Notes: generated from the letters alone by a model not told the origin. 64,000 bases of DNA from Treponema vincentii (GCF_018336815.1 NZ_CP050497.1:1116001-1180000), one strand, 5' to 3'. Numbered from the stretch's first letter, positions 54,028-62,443 are shown. Made by a program: numbers and translations.

Positions 54028-54758
54028 GCCTTCCAGAGGGTGTCGAGCTGCATAGGCGGCGCTTCAACGGTAACGGTTTGGTGCGTAACCGGATGGATAA
54101 ACGACAGCTTATAGGAGTGCAGCCGTATACCGCTGTGCGGTTCACTGCGCCGCGCTCCGTATTTTAAATCTCCCTTGATGGGATGCCCGGCGGCCGCCAT
54201 CTGTACCCTAATTTGGTGCGTGCGTCCTGTTTCCGGCCTGATACGGATAAAGTCGTACCGGTCGCCTTTTCCGCACAAAGTCCAATATAAAACGGCTTTT
54301 TTAAGCGCCGGCTTTTTGGTCTTTTTAGCTTTTGCGCTACCGGTGGAATCCGTCTCCGCAAAAGCCATACCGGTATGCTCCATATCGGAAGGGACCGTAT
54401 CGGTCGGAGTTGTACCGACAAAGGCTTTTTGTGTTTTGGTATGAAAGCCGAGCCAATGCTCCAGCCGCTGAGGCTCCGATATTTCTGCAGAATGTCCCGG
54501 AGAGCGTTCGCATATTGCCCAATATTCTTTTTGCACTGAACCGGCTTCAAAAGTGCGGGAAAACAGTGTTTGTACCGGCGCGGAAAAGGCCAACAGCAGA
54601 AGCCCTGATACGGGGGTATCAAGCCGGTTGACCGGAGCGATAAACGGTTTATGCGGAAAAAGCCGAGTAAAAAAGGTTTGGGAGTTCTCGCCGCTTGCTT
54701 TATACACAACCGCACAATAATCATCTTCAAAATAAACACGGGTAGTTTCTTTACACAT
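53985..54758 (-). CDS. RluA-family pseudouridine synthase
   Basis: 257 aa. Catalytic Asp in VNRLDTPVSGLLLLA and the family end block ETGRTHQIRVQMAAAGHPI and KGDLKYG. No S4 domain. Residues ~125-150 carry a Thr/Lys-rich insertion (AKAKKTKKPALKKA). rRNA or tRNA uridine target undetermined. Overlap with the m5C methylase gene indicates translational coupling of two RNA-modification enzymes. Confidence 0.93.
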   Translation of the reverse strand: MCKETTRVYFEDDYCAVVYKASGENSQTFFTRLFPHKPFIAPVNRLDTPVSGLLLLAFSAPVQTLFSRTFEAGSVQKEYWAICERSPGHSAEISEPQRLEHWLGFHTKTQKAFVGTTPTDTVPSDMEHTGMAFAETDSTGSAKAKKTKKPALKKAVLYWTLCGKGDRYDFIRIRPETGRTHQIRVQMAAAGHPIKGDLKYGARRSEPHSGIRLHSYKLSFIHPVTHQTVTVEAPPMQLDTLWKACLAACITDTERRP

Positions 54759-54876
54759 AATTCACAACAATAGAAACGCATTATAGTTGTTTTTCCCTGC
54801 CGAGACAATCACAGCAATTGTATCAGGGTATTTTAATTTACAACTTACCTTTTAATTTAAAAAATCTATTTTTATC

Positions 54877-54928
54877 TTGATTTTATTAATATGCGCACGT
54901 ATACTGTGTTGATCACGTATACTGTGTT
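54877..54928 (+). promoter_or_regulatory. Promoter with duplicated -10 region
   Basis: TTGATT-N17-TATACT (-10 at 54900-54905). The block CACGTATACTGTGTT occurs twice, at 54896-54910 and 54914-54928, with an 18-base period; the second copy adds another -10 or a regulator site. Leader to the cNMP gene ~70 bases. Confidence 0.55.
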
Positions 54929-54982
54929 AATGCGGAGATATCCCCAAAAGTGTCTGATGCGATTACCCTATGGAGTGAGAAG

Positions 54983-55549
54983 ATGAATATTGTAGAAATT
55001 CCCCTGCCGCTGTTGCGGAATGAATTATCGGCCGTGTCCTTTTTATCCTGCATTGCCGAAGAAGAACTTGAGGCGCTTGCTCAGTTTTCTCAGCTTTGCG
55101 CATTTGACGAAGGTGAGGTGCTAATTGCCGAAGGTACGATAAATGCCAATTTTTATATCTTGATGAGCGGTTCTCTTGACGTGGTAAAACAAGGAAAATG
55201 GAACAAAGAGGTGCATGTCGCGACACTGAAAGATCATGCCTCGGTCGGCGAATCAGCTCTATTGGAGGATGAACTCAGCACCGCTACCGTCAGCGCTGCC
55301 GAAGATACCGTCGTGCTGATCCTTTCCCGCAGTCAGTTCAAAAAATATATTAACGCCTATCCCAAGGCGGGATTGGTAATGATGACGTATATCGTTTTCA
55401 GCCTGTTGCAAAAGCTGCGCAGCGCGAACGAAGAACTCGCCGACGAGCGCAGTATGGTATTTGCACAGGAATACTTAACCGCGATGGTCGATATGTTCCA
55501 AGAGGATGTAAAAGAAGAAAGCTTCGGCTTAAACGATGATCCGCGATAA
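54983..55549 (+). CDS. Cyclic-nucleotide-binding (CRP-like) regulatory protein
   Basis: 188 aa from the ATG after GGAGTGAG. A cNMP-binding beta-roll at ~20-135 (FDEGEVLIAEGTINANFYIL, MSGSLDVVKQG, GESALLEDELSTATVSA) then a long helix. No C-terminal HTH: the end is acidic and helical, so this is not a normal CRP. It could bind cAMP/c-di-GMP and act on a partner protein. It overlaps the 3' end of the LuxC-type gene by 21 bases, tail to tail. Confidence 0.85.
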   Translation: MNIVEIPLPLLRNELSAVSFLSCIAEEELEALAQFSQLCAFDEGEVLIAEGTINANFYILMSGSLDVVKQGKWNKEVHVATLKDHASVGESALLEDELSTATVSAAEDTVVLILSRSQFKKYINAYPKAGLVMMTYIVFSLLQKLRSANEELADERSMVFAQEYLTAMVDMFQEDVKEESFGLNDDPR

Positions 55550-56746
55550 TTCCGCGATTAAATCTTTACCGTCCCAAATCGTATCCATTTCCATCGCCTG
55601 CCCCAACGCAACGATTCGGTCGATACCTGCCGCGCGGCGCTGCGCAAAAAATTGCGCCAGTTCTTCCCGCCGGTAACCTTCCGCGCAGAGCGTCTGCACC
55701 TTGAACGAAAGCAGCGGTAGCAATTCTTCTTTATTGCGGATTTCAGTTTCAAAGAAAAAGCCGAATGTTCCGCGTAGCGTCTCCGCTGCTTGGGCAGGCA
55801 GCGTTGTAAGACTGGCGACATATAAAAGGTTACCTGCATACTGTTTGACGGAAACTTTCTCCGGTAGCGTCATCGCGGAAAGGCACAGCTGCTCGTATTT
55901 CCGCGCCGCTTGATAGGCGCCGAATTGGTACGCTGCTTGAGCTTCCGCCGCAACCTTTTCCCACCAGCGAATACGGACTGCGGAGTCTCCTCCGTCGTTT
56001 TCCCACACGACAAGATGCGGGGCGGAACAGGCATTTTGATCCATTAGATAGGTATCGTTGTAAAACCGGTGCGCCCATACAGTAAGCGTTTCTTCATCCG
56101 CTTGGGAAAACGCGGCTTGACTGAACAGCGCAAACGACCAGCGATCGGGGAATACCAGTTCGACCGCATGGGGCGGCAGTGGAAGCGCACGTATGCGGCG
56201 TATTGTTTCGTCCCCGCCCCATACTATCCGCGCATCGCACGCGGACGTATACGCAGCCGTTACGGTATCATCCCGACCATAGCTGATAAACGATGTCCGC
56301 TGTTTTATAGCTTCAAACTCAGGGCGATCCAGCACTCGGCCGATACAGGCGCAGAGCATCATACTGATCTCGCCGCCCCGCTCCGACAGCCGAATGATAT
56401 TTGCGTTCCCTGCGAGCAGCCCGATTGTATATGAATAGGCAAACATCGTCGGCACATTTGAAGGCGCAATATGGAACGCCAAGCCTCGGCCGAGACGCGG
56501 AAATGGTGAGGCATGGCGCTTGGCTAAGGCTTCAAGATGCGGCCTGCGGCACCAGAAGCCGAATGCGGCAATCTCCGGTATGGAATGCAGTTCCGATGCG
56601 CCGATTTCAGCCGATACCGCTGCAAGGAATGACATTGTCTCCGGTGAAAACACGAGATACGGTTCTCTTTCCGGCTGCAAAACGCCTGCCAACAACCTTA
56701 CGGTACTTTGCCGCGGTATGGTAATTTCATCGCTTCTTATCTGCAT
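55529..56746 (-). CDS. LuxC-type acyl-CoA/acyl-protein reductase
   Basis: 405 aa from the ATG after AAGGATGAT. LuxC family of aldehyde-forming fatty-acid reductases (aldehyde dehydrogenase fold): FHIAPSNVPTMFAYSYTIGL, the nucleotide region NANIIRLSERG, and the catalytic Cys in DQNACSAPH. LuxC partners with LuxE (acyl-protein synthetase); none is in the window. With the acyl-CoA ligase at 12.5 kb it might make fatty aldehydes for lipids (inference). Confidence 0.87.
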   Translation of the reverse strand: MQIRSDEITIPRQSTVRLLAGVLQPEREPYLVFSPETMSFLAAVSAEIGASELHSIPEIAAFGFWCRRPHLEALAKRHASPFPRLGRGLAFHIAPSNVPTMFAYSYTIGLLAGNANIIRLSERGGEISMMLCACIGRVLDRPEFEAIKQRTSFISYGRDDTVTAAYTSACDARIVWGGDETIRRIRALPLPPHAVELVFPDRWSFALFSQAAFSQADEETLTVWAHRFYNDTYLMDQNACSAPHLVVWENDGGDSAVRIRWWEKVAAEAQAAYQFGAYQAARKYEQLCLSAMTLPEKVSVKQYAGNLLYVASLTTLPAQAAETLRGTFGFFFETEIRNKEELLPLLSFKVQTLCAEGYRREELAQFFAQRRAAGIDRIVALGQAMEMDTIWDGKDLIAELSRIIV

Positions 56747-56862
56747 GGTTGTATCATCCTTCACATGGTTAGTATGCCATAAAGTAGAAAGATGTTTCAA
56801 TAGACGGTGTACATGCAGCTTATTGACACATAACACTGTTATATATTACCGTCATATCAATA

Positions 56863-56985
56863 AACCTGTTCGGAAACTCACCTTTCTGAACAGGTTACCT
56901 TGAAATGTGATGTTCTCGCATCGTGCTATTTGCGCGATGCGTGAACTCGTCGACCTATTCGAAAACGAAAGTTTCAGAATAGGTC
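56863..56985 (+). repeat. R1 three-hairpin repeat
   Basis: Hairpins AACCTGTTCGGAAA/TTTCTGAACAGGTT, GTTCTCGCATCG..CGATGCGTGAAC (loop TGCTATTTGCG) and GACCTATTCG/CAGAATAGGTC, joined by ACCTTGAAATG and TCGTC. It lies 30 bases before the first ECF S-component gene. Confidence 0.8.
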
Positions 56986-57015
56986 TAAGTTCCAAACGTA
57001 AGGAGTTTAACTACG

Positions 57016-57618
57016 ATGGATTCAACGACACAATCCGATAAAAAGATGCGGACAAAGGATTTTATTTATGCAGGGGCATTCGGTGCACTCTACATTGTAC
57101 TGATGCTGATTATCGTCATGGGTTCTTCCGCCATTTCTCCCGTGCTGTATTTTATGGCGCCGCTGACGGTTGGGTTGATTTGCGGTACGGTGTATATGCT
57201 GTGCGTGCTTAAAGTGCATAAGTTCGGCGCTGCGTTGATATTCGGTGCATTTTTTACGCTGATCGCTTGTACGCAAAGTTTGTATGCAGTCATCTTTTCG
57301 CTGGCGGCGGCGCTTATCGCAGAGCTGATTCTGTTCTTAGGTAAGTATCAATCCCGCAAGATGTATCTGCTGTCATTTGTTTTTTTCAACCTCAATATGG
57401 CGGCTCCGACGCTAATGCTGCTCACCGATTACGATAAATTTATGATGCTTTCGGAAAAATACAGCGGCGCCGCTTATGCACAGTCGTTTGCAAACATGGC
57501 ATTTCACGGAAAAATATGGTTCGCCATACTGGGCTGTGCTATTGTAGGGGGAATCGGCGGCGCACTTATCGCAAAAAATTTGGTTAAAAAGCATTTTGAA
57601 AAAGCCGGAGCCGTATAA
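57016..57618 (+). CDS. ECF transporter S component, Trep_Strep/MptD family (module 1)
   Basis: 200 aa, five to six membrane helices after a short polar N-terminus. The KDFIYAGAFGALYIVLMLII opening and the C-terminal KNLVKKHFEKAGAV match the Trep_Strep (TIGR02185/MptD-like) substrate-binding subunits. Substrate unknown; related modules are annotated for vitamins or peptides without proof. AAGGAG site. Its stop is directly followed by the T-component start. Confidence 0.88.
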   Translation: MDSTTQSDKKMRTKDFIYAGAFGALYIVLMLIIVMGSSAISPVLYFMAPLTVGLICGTVYMLCVLKVHKFGAALIFGAFFTLIACTQSLYAVIFSLAAALIAELILFLGKYQSRKMYLLSFVFFNLNMAAPTLMLLTDYDKFMMLSEKYSGAAYAQSFANMAFHGKIWFAILGCAIVGGIGGALIAKNLVKKHFEKAGAV

Positions 57619-58350
57619 ATGGCGTTCGGGCTGTATGGAAGCGGGAGCGGGCTTTTAAAGCTTGACCCGCGGACAAAGCTGCTTTTATTTTGTGCAGGTA
57701 TCGCTGTCAGTACCTTTTCCTATAATGAATGTGCGTTGTGGATGTACTGCGCAGCGATGTGCGCGCTATTAGCCTTGTGCGGGGAAAAATGGTTTGCACT
57801 CAAATGCGGCGCTCTCATGGCCTGTATGGAATATCTGCGCTACCGCATCATCACCTCCGGCACAGGCGCTCCCGCGCTAACCGGAATTCTTGTCGCACTT
57901 ATTATGATGTGCCGGTACGGTTTTCCCTTGCTCCTCTCTCTTTCATTTTTAATTAAAACAACGCGCATCAGTCAACTCATCGCGGCATTGTCGGCTCTGC
58001 ACCTTCCGCTCTTTGTTATTATCCCCCTATCCGTAATGCTCAGGTTTATCCCGACAGTGCAGGAAGAATGGGACGGCGTGCGGAAGGCTATGGCATTTAG
58101 AGGCATATCCCTTGAACCGGGTGCGGTGATACGGGCGCCTTTTAAAACAATCGAGTACATATTGATACCGCTCCTTTTCAGCTGTATCTCCGTTATGGAT
58201 GAGCTCGCCTCCGCTTCCCTTGCACGCGGTCTTGATGCGGAACGGAAACGGACATCATACGAAGCGGTAAAGATGCGTTTTCCGGACTACATCATTATAC
58301 TGCTGTTTGTAGGCATTGCGTTCTATGCTGCTGTAGGAGGGAGGAGCTGA
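57619..58350 (+). CDS. ECF transporter transmembrane (T) component, module 1
   Basis: 243 aa, EcfT/CbiQ fold: DPRTKLLLFCAGIAVSTF at the N-terminus, five helices, and the cytoplasmic coupling region FIPTVQEEWDGVRKAMAFRGI with LASASLARGLDAERKR (two Ala-Arg-Gly type motifs that dock on the ATPases). Start codon immediately follows the S-component stop. No ATPase gene follows on this strand: a helicase remnant does. Confidence 0.88.
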   Translation: MAFGLYGSGSGLLKLDPRTKLLLFCAGIAVSTFSYNECALWMYCAAMCALLALCGEKWFALKCGALMACMEYLRYRIITSGTGAPALTGILVALIMMCRYGFPLLLSLSFLIKTTRISQLIAALSALHLPLFVIIPLSVMLRFIPTVQEEWDGVRKAMAFRGISLEPGAVIRAPFKTIEYILIPLLFSCISVMDELASASLARGLDAERKRTSYEAVKMRFPDYIIILLFVGIAFYAAVGGRS

Positions 58351-58487
58351 TGGAAAATGTGGTATGACTTTGTGGAACAGCGCACGTTTTATACTGTCGT
58401 ATGGAGTTTGGATCGCCTTAATTGTTCAGATGAAATTTTCCGGTTTCGATTATTGGAACTCAACCGGCTTTAATAGAGCATTTATTA

Positions 58488-59010
58488 ATGTCCGATAGAT
58501 CATCCGCTGTTTTGTCATATTTAGAAACCCTCTCTCATGATGAGCTTATAGAGTTACTACATTCTTTTGCAACGACTCATGAAGATATTCGGCTTGTCCT
58601 TGAAGAAAAAGTCGCCGAAGAAAGCACAAAAAATAAAGATGCTGCTGCGGTTGAATACAACCTACAAATAATGGCCCAGACGATGTCGGAATCGGTAACA
58701 GCAGATGTCTATCATCCATCGCATGTACTTGTTACTCGGAACAGTACCGCACAGGAAAAGATCAATTGACAATCCTCGGCTCGATACGCTTATGCTTGCA
58801 ATGCCGTTCAGCTGGAAGGGGACGCTTGCGCAATACTGCGGCCGATTGCACAGAAATTTTGCAGGAAAAGAAGAAGTACTGATTTATGATTACGTTGATT
58901 TCCGTGTTCCTGCTTTCGATAGAATGTACCGGAATCGACTTAAAGGCTATAAACAGCAAATACCGTTTAATGAGCAGCGTTTTAAGTTAAGCTTGCTGCT
59001 TACTCTCCCC
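58488..59010 (+). pseudogene. Remnants including a superfamily II helicase C-terminus
   Basis: Bases 58762-59010 encode RLDTLMLAMPFSWKGTLAQY, CGRLHRNFAGK and VLIYDYVDFRVPAFDRMYRN, the last helicase motifs (V-VI) of a DEAD/DEAH-type repair or restriction-like helicase. An upstream frame (58488-58769) of ~93 codons, LSHDELIELLHSFATTHED, is of unclear origin. The rest of the gene is gone. The segment separates two convergent ECF modules. Confidence 0.75.
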
Positions 59011-59011
59011 G

Positions 59012-60760
59012 CTACCTCCCCTCAAAAAACGCCTTCACCTTTTCCGTGATTGTCTCCGACCAGCCGCCGCTCCACACCAACTTTCCGCCATCCATAAAAA
59101 TGAGATAATTACAACAGGAAGTAATTAACTCAGGATCATGGCTGATGATGAACACGGTTTTGCCTGCGCGGGCGAGGCGTGTGATGCTTCCCGCAACTTC
59201 CCGCATGTGTGCGTAGTCAAGGCCGCTGGTCGGCTCGTCAAAAATAAGGAACTCCTTATCGGCAGCAATCGCGCTTGCGACGGCAAGACGCTGCTTTTGT
59301 CCGCCCGATAACGCCATCGGATGCACTTCCTTAAATTCCGAAAGATTCATCGCTTCCAAAATATCTATCGGGGAACCTCTAAAAACTTCAGTTTTTAAGA
59401 GGTTTTCCTTAGATTTATTTGCGATGTTTTTCGCTAAGTCATAACAGTTAAAAGACTTATCGAAAAACTCGTCGGACATCTCTAAAAATCTAACCGAGTT
59501 TTTAGAGATGCCCATCGCTTTTTGCCGTGCCGCTTCGCCGCTTACGTTATTTACATCCATACTCAACAAAACTTCTTCGATAACGCTTTCCGTAAAAAGT
59601 TGATGGTTGACATCCTGCATCACCATATAGGACTTTTTCAGCCGCGCCTTTGCCGTGTAGGATTTTCCGTTATCGTTCAACACCCCCTTCGCCCGTTTTT
59701 CAAGCCCGCAGATAACCCGCGCCAAGGTCGATTTTCCTGCACCGTTAAACCCAAGCACACCCGTAACCGCACCGGAAGGAACCTTCAGCTCCGGTATATC
59801 GAGAACGCGCTTTTTCCCATAGGAGAACGCAAGACCGGAAAACGTAACATACCGCTCAAATACCGGCGGCTTTTCGGCGGAAGCACATTCGGATGCCAGA
59901 GAGCTTTCGACAGAGGCACAGTCAAATGCCGGAGACTTTCCGGCGGGGGCACATTCAAAGGTTCCTTCAAGGATTCCTCCGGTTTGACATGCACGGATAC
60001 ATCCGGGAGTGTATTCCATCGCTTTTTGCGAACGCAAACCTTTCCGGTGCAGCGCTGCCGTATCTACCTTCAGAAATTCCGCTATCGGAAAATCCTTGAT
60101 AATCCGCCCGTTTTCCATATAGATCACGCGGTCGGCTATCTCCATCAGATAGTACAGGCGGTGCTCGGCAATAACGACCGTCTTTCCCTGCTCCTTCCAT
60201 TTCCGTATTACCGCCTTCAAATTGGCAATAGAGCGGAGATCAAGGTTGGAAGAAGGCTCATCCAAGACGAATATGGCAGGCTGCATCGCCGCCGCAGAAG
60301 CACACGCTATTTTTTGCTTTTCTCCGCCGGAAAGAGCAAACAGGTTTCTATCCAAAAGGTCAGCCATATCAAGGTCTCTGCTTACCTGTCCGATGCGGCG
60401 GTACATTTCTTCCCGCGGAACGCCGGTATTTTCGCAGCCGAAAGCGATTTCACTCGTGGAATCCAAACTGAAAAACTGAGAGCGCGGATTTTGAAACACC
60501 GACCCGACTTTTTGCGAAAGCTCATACAGCGTTACGGACGCCGAATCCTTCCCGTCGATAAGCACCTGTCCTTCCAGCATCCCCGCATAATACGCCGGAA
60601 CAAGCCCGTTAATCAGGCGGGTAATCGTCGTCTTACCGCAGCCCGACAGTCCGCACAATAACACCACCTGTCCCGCCGGGACTTGTAAGTCGATGCCGTA
60701 CACTCCCGCGCTCCGCTCCGCGTTATGATAGGTAAAAGTTACATTTTTTAACTCAATCAT
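59012..60760 (-). CDS. ECF transporter double ATPase with in-frame repeat insertion
   Basis: 582 aa from ATG 60760 (GAGGATGATAAG). Two fused ABC halves: first Walker A LCGLSGCGKTTITRL, signature ALSGGEKQKIACA, Walker B IFVLDEPSS; second GFNGAGKSTLARVI, ALSGGQKQRLAVA, LIFDEPTSG. The linker has three 11-residue repeats (FECAPAGKSPA, FDCASVESSLA, SECASAEKPPV). Residues ~415-463 are encoded by a palindromic element (59371-59513 plus duplicated CGAT); without it the sequence reads RQKAIDILEAMNLSEF, as in homologues. Likely serves both ECF modules. Confidence 0.9.
   Translation of the reverse strand: MIELKNVTFTYHNAERSAGVYGIDLQVPAGQVVLLCGLSGCGKTTITRLINGLVPAYYAGMLEGQVLIDGKDSASVTLYELSQKVGSVFQNPRSQFFSLDSTSEIAFGCENTGVPREEMYRRIGQVSRDLDMADLLDRNLFALSGGEKQKIACASAAAMQPAIFVLDEPSSNLDLRSIANLKAVIRKWKEQGKTVVIAEHRLYYLMEIADRVIYMENGRIIKDFPIAEFLKVDTAALHRKGLRSQKAMEYTPGCIRACQTGGILEGTFECAPAGKSPAFDCASVESSLASECASAEKPPVFERYVTFSGLAFSYGKKRVLDIPELKVPSGAVTGVLGFNGAGKSTLARVICGLEKRAKGVLNDNGKSYTAKARLKKSYMVMQDVNHQLFTESVIEEVLLSMDVNNVSGEAARQKAMGISKNSVRFLEMSDEFFDKSFNCYDLAKNIANKSKENLLKTEVFRGSPIDILEAMNLSEFKEVHPMALSGGQKQRLAVASAIAADKEFLIFDEPTSGLDYAHMREVAGSITRLARAGKTVFIISHDPELITSCCNYLIFMDGGKLVWSGGWSETITEKVKAFFEGR
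59371..59513. mobile_element. 143-bp composite palindromic element inside a coding sequence
   Basis: Two H hairpins (59371-59408 and 59474-59513; ends GGGAACC..GATGCCC as inverted repeats) bracket ~65 bp that itself holds an AAGTC..GACTT stem and a segment related to the array at 6057-6085. It is flanked by the direct repeat ATCG (59367-59370 and 59514-59517). 143 + 4 = 147 bases, so the reading frame is kept and all frames crossed are open on the gene strand. Confidence 0.85.
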
Positions 60761-60792
60761 CTTATCATCCTCTAATCCATGGTGTTCCCCAA

Positions 60793-61530
60793 TCATCCCC
60801 CAATGCGTAACACCGTACAGACAAGCAGCGCAGCCGCGATAACGGCAATGCCCGCATCGTATATGCCAAAGTGCAGCTCAACAAGGCATGTCCGCTTTTT
60901 CAATCCCCCTAAGCCCCGCGTCAAAGCCGCCGCCGATAACTCCTCACCGATTTTCGCAATCGACATCATCAGCGGAATCAGCCGGTACTCCAACATCATC
61001 GCAGGGTTCCGCCAAAACCGAGGCGTACCGAACCCGATTTCCCGCATCCGCATCGCGCTGCTGATTGAACGGTTTTCTTCTCCCAACGTAGGGATAAACC
61101 GGAAGACAACGGATATGGGAATGATCAGCGCATCAGGCACATGCCACCGGCTCATCGCTGCGATAAACTCATTCGGTTTTGTCGATTCGATAATATAGTA
61201 GCCGAACATAAACACCGGAAAAAACCGGAAAATCAGCTCGCTTAAAAGCCCCCACAGCATCGCCGCAAGGTACGGAAGCGCCCCCGCCATGTTCGACAGC
61301 TTGACCGCAGCCGCCAGCGCAAAAAGCCCTCCGTAAATCAGCGCCGGCCGGTATTGGCGGTTCAGAAAAAGCAGGCTAATGGGAATAAGCACAATCACCA
61401 TATTCAGCATACTCTGCTCTTCCACAAAGAATATCAGCGTTGCAAGAAAAAACATAAACAGCACCTTGGTGCGGGGATCGAGGTGCACCCCCTTCACCCG
61501 CGGCGGTCTATACGGCTCGTAATCGTCCAT
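60793..61530 (-). CDS. ECF transporter transmembrane (T) component, module 2
   Basis: 245 aa, EcfT fold: DPRTKVLFMFFLATLIFF, then the coupling helix RFIPTLGEENRSISSAMRMR and AAALTRGLGGLKKRT. A polar N-terminal tail (DDYEPYRPPRVKG) precedes it. Followed 32 bases on by the double ATPase gene. Confidence 0.88.
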   Translation of the reverse strand: MDDYEPYRPPRVKGVHLDPRTKVLFMFFLATLIFFVEEQSMLNMVIVLIPISLLFLNRQYRPALIYGGLFALAAAVKLSNMAGALPYLAAMLWGLLSELIFRFFPVFMFGYYIIESTKPNEFIAAMSRWHVPDALIIPISVVFRFIPTLGEENRSISSAMRMREIGFGTPRFWRNPAMMLEYRLIPLMMSIAKIGEELSAAALTRGLGGLKKRTCLVELHFGIYDAGIAVIAAALLVCTVLRIGG

Positions 61531-61568
61531 TATGTAATCCTTATCTAATATCTGTTCCTTTATCCAGT

Positions 61569-61689
61569 AAACCTGTTCGGAAATTTCCGTTTCTGAACAG
61601 GTTACCTTGAAATGCGATGTTCTAAATCGTGCTATTTGTGCGATTTAGAACTCGTCGACCTGTTCGACAACGAAGTTATCGAACAGGTC
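61569..61689 (+). repeat. R1 three-hairpin repeat
   Basis: Same order as at 56863 but with changed stems on both arms: middle hairpin GTTCTAAATCG/CGATTTAGAAC, last hairpin GACCTGTTCG/CGAACAGGTC; loops and linkers are conserved. It sits between the S and T genes of module 2. Confidence 0.8.
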
Positions 61690-61768
61690 TAGTATATGGC
61701 CATTATCTCAATGATTCTCAGCGAACCTTTATCCCACCCCATGCAGCACCGGCGGCACCTATACGCGC

Positions 61769-62353
61769 CTATACAATACCGGCTCTTTCAAAATGCTTTT
61801 TCAACATCCGTCTGCCAAGCAGCGCGCCGAGCAGTGAAGAAACAAACAGAATACCGATTGCCGCCAATCCCATCCACGGCGGCATAAACTTTTGCAGCCC
61901 CTCAACGTATTGATCACCCATTGAGCGCCGCACCTGTTCCATATACGTTGCGGCAAAAAGCCACATCGGCGCCTGACAGCTTATCATCGCGCAAGAGAAA
62001 AGCCAGTAGCCAAGCACACTCGCCTTAAAACTCTTGTATTTGCCCGCCTTTAGCACAAGGTCGGCAATCACCCCCATCACGCAATAGCCGATAATCGGAA
62101 GATACGTGTATCCCATCAGATACCAAAATATCCCTAAAATAACGCTCATAATAAAGACCATCCCGAACTTATCCGCCTTTGTCAAAAACAGCATAAACGG
62201 GATCCCCGTCGCAATCGGCACAATCACATACAAAAACGGATACAGAACCGGAATTGCATTTATCATCCCGACAACAAAAAAAATAACCAGATACATCGCC
62301 GTATAGATTCCGACATTTATCAGATCCTTCGCCGACAACTTATTGCTTTGCAT
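61769..62353 (-). CDS. ECF transporter S component, Trep_Strep/MptD family (module 2)
   Basis: 194 aa from the ATG after GGAGGTTTGCGT. Membrane helices with KDLINVGIYTAMYLVIFFVV at the start and RRMLKKHFERAGIV at the end, homologous to the module 1 S component but clearly divergent in the substrate-side loops, suggesting a different ligand. First gene of the operon S-T-A; an R1 repeat separates S and T. Confidence 0.88.
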   Translation of the reverse strand: MQSNKLSAKDLINVGIYTAMYLVIFFVVGMINAIPVLYPFLYVIVPIATGIPFMLFLTKADKFGMVFIMSVILGIFWYLMGYTYLPIIGYCVMGVIADLVLKAGKYKSFKASVLGYWLFSCAMISCQAPMWLFAATYMEQVRRSMGDQYVEGLQKFMPPWMGLAAIGILFVSSLLGALLGRRMLKKHFERAGIV

Positions 62354-62413
62354 ACGCAAACCTCCATTAAAATATTGAGCACCCTAAACCCTGTATTTTT
62401 TAGAGCCTCTTTT

Positions 62414-62443
62414 TTGATAACATAGATAGCACACTTTGTTATC
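62414..62443 (-). promoter_or_regulatory. Promoter/operator of the ECF module 2 operon
   Basis: Minus strand ATAACA-N17-TATCAA lies within the inverted repeat GATAACA-N14..16-TGTTATC. It shares TGCTA-N5-GTTATCAA with the site upstream of the TetR gene, pointing to a common TetR-type operator. Confidence 0.55.

Noticed and set aside
59522..60661. Plus-strand open frame (379 codons) opposite the ECF ATPase
   Set aside because: Antisense shadow of a conserved ABC gene, Arg/His/Gln-rich with no recognisable domain.
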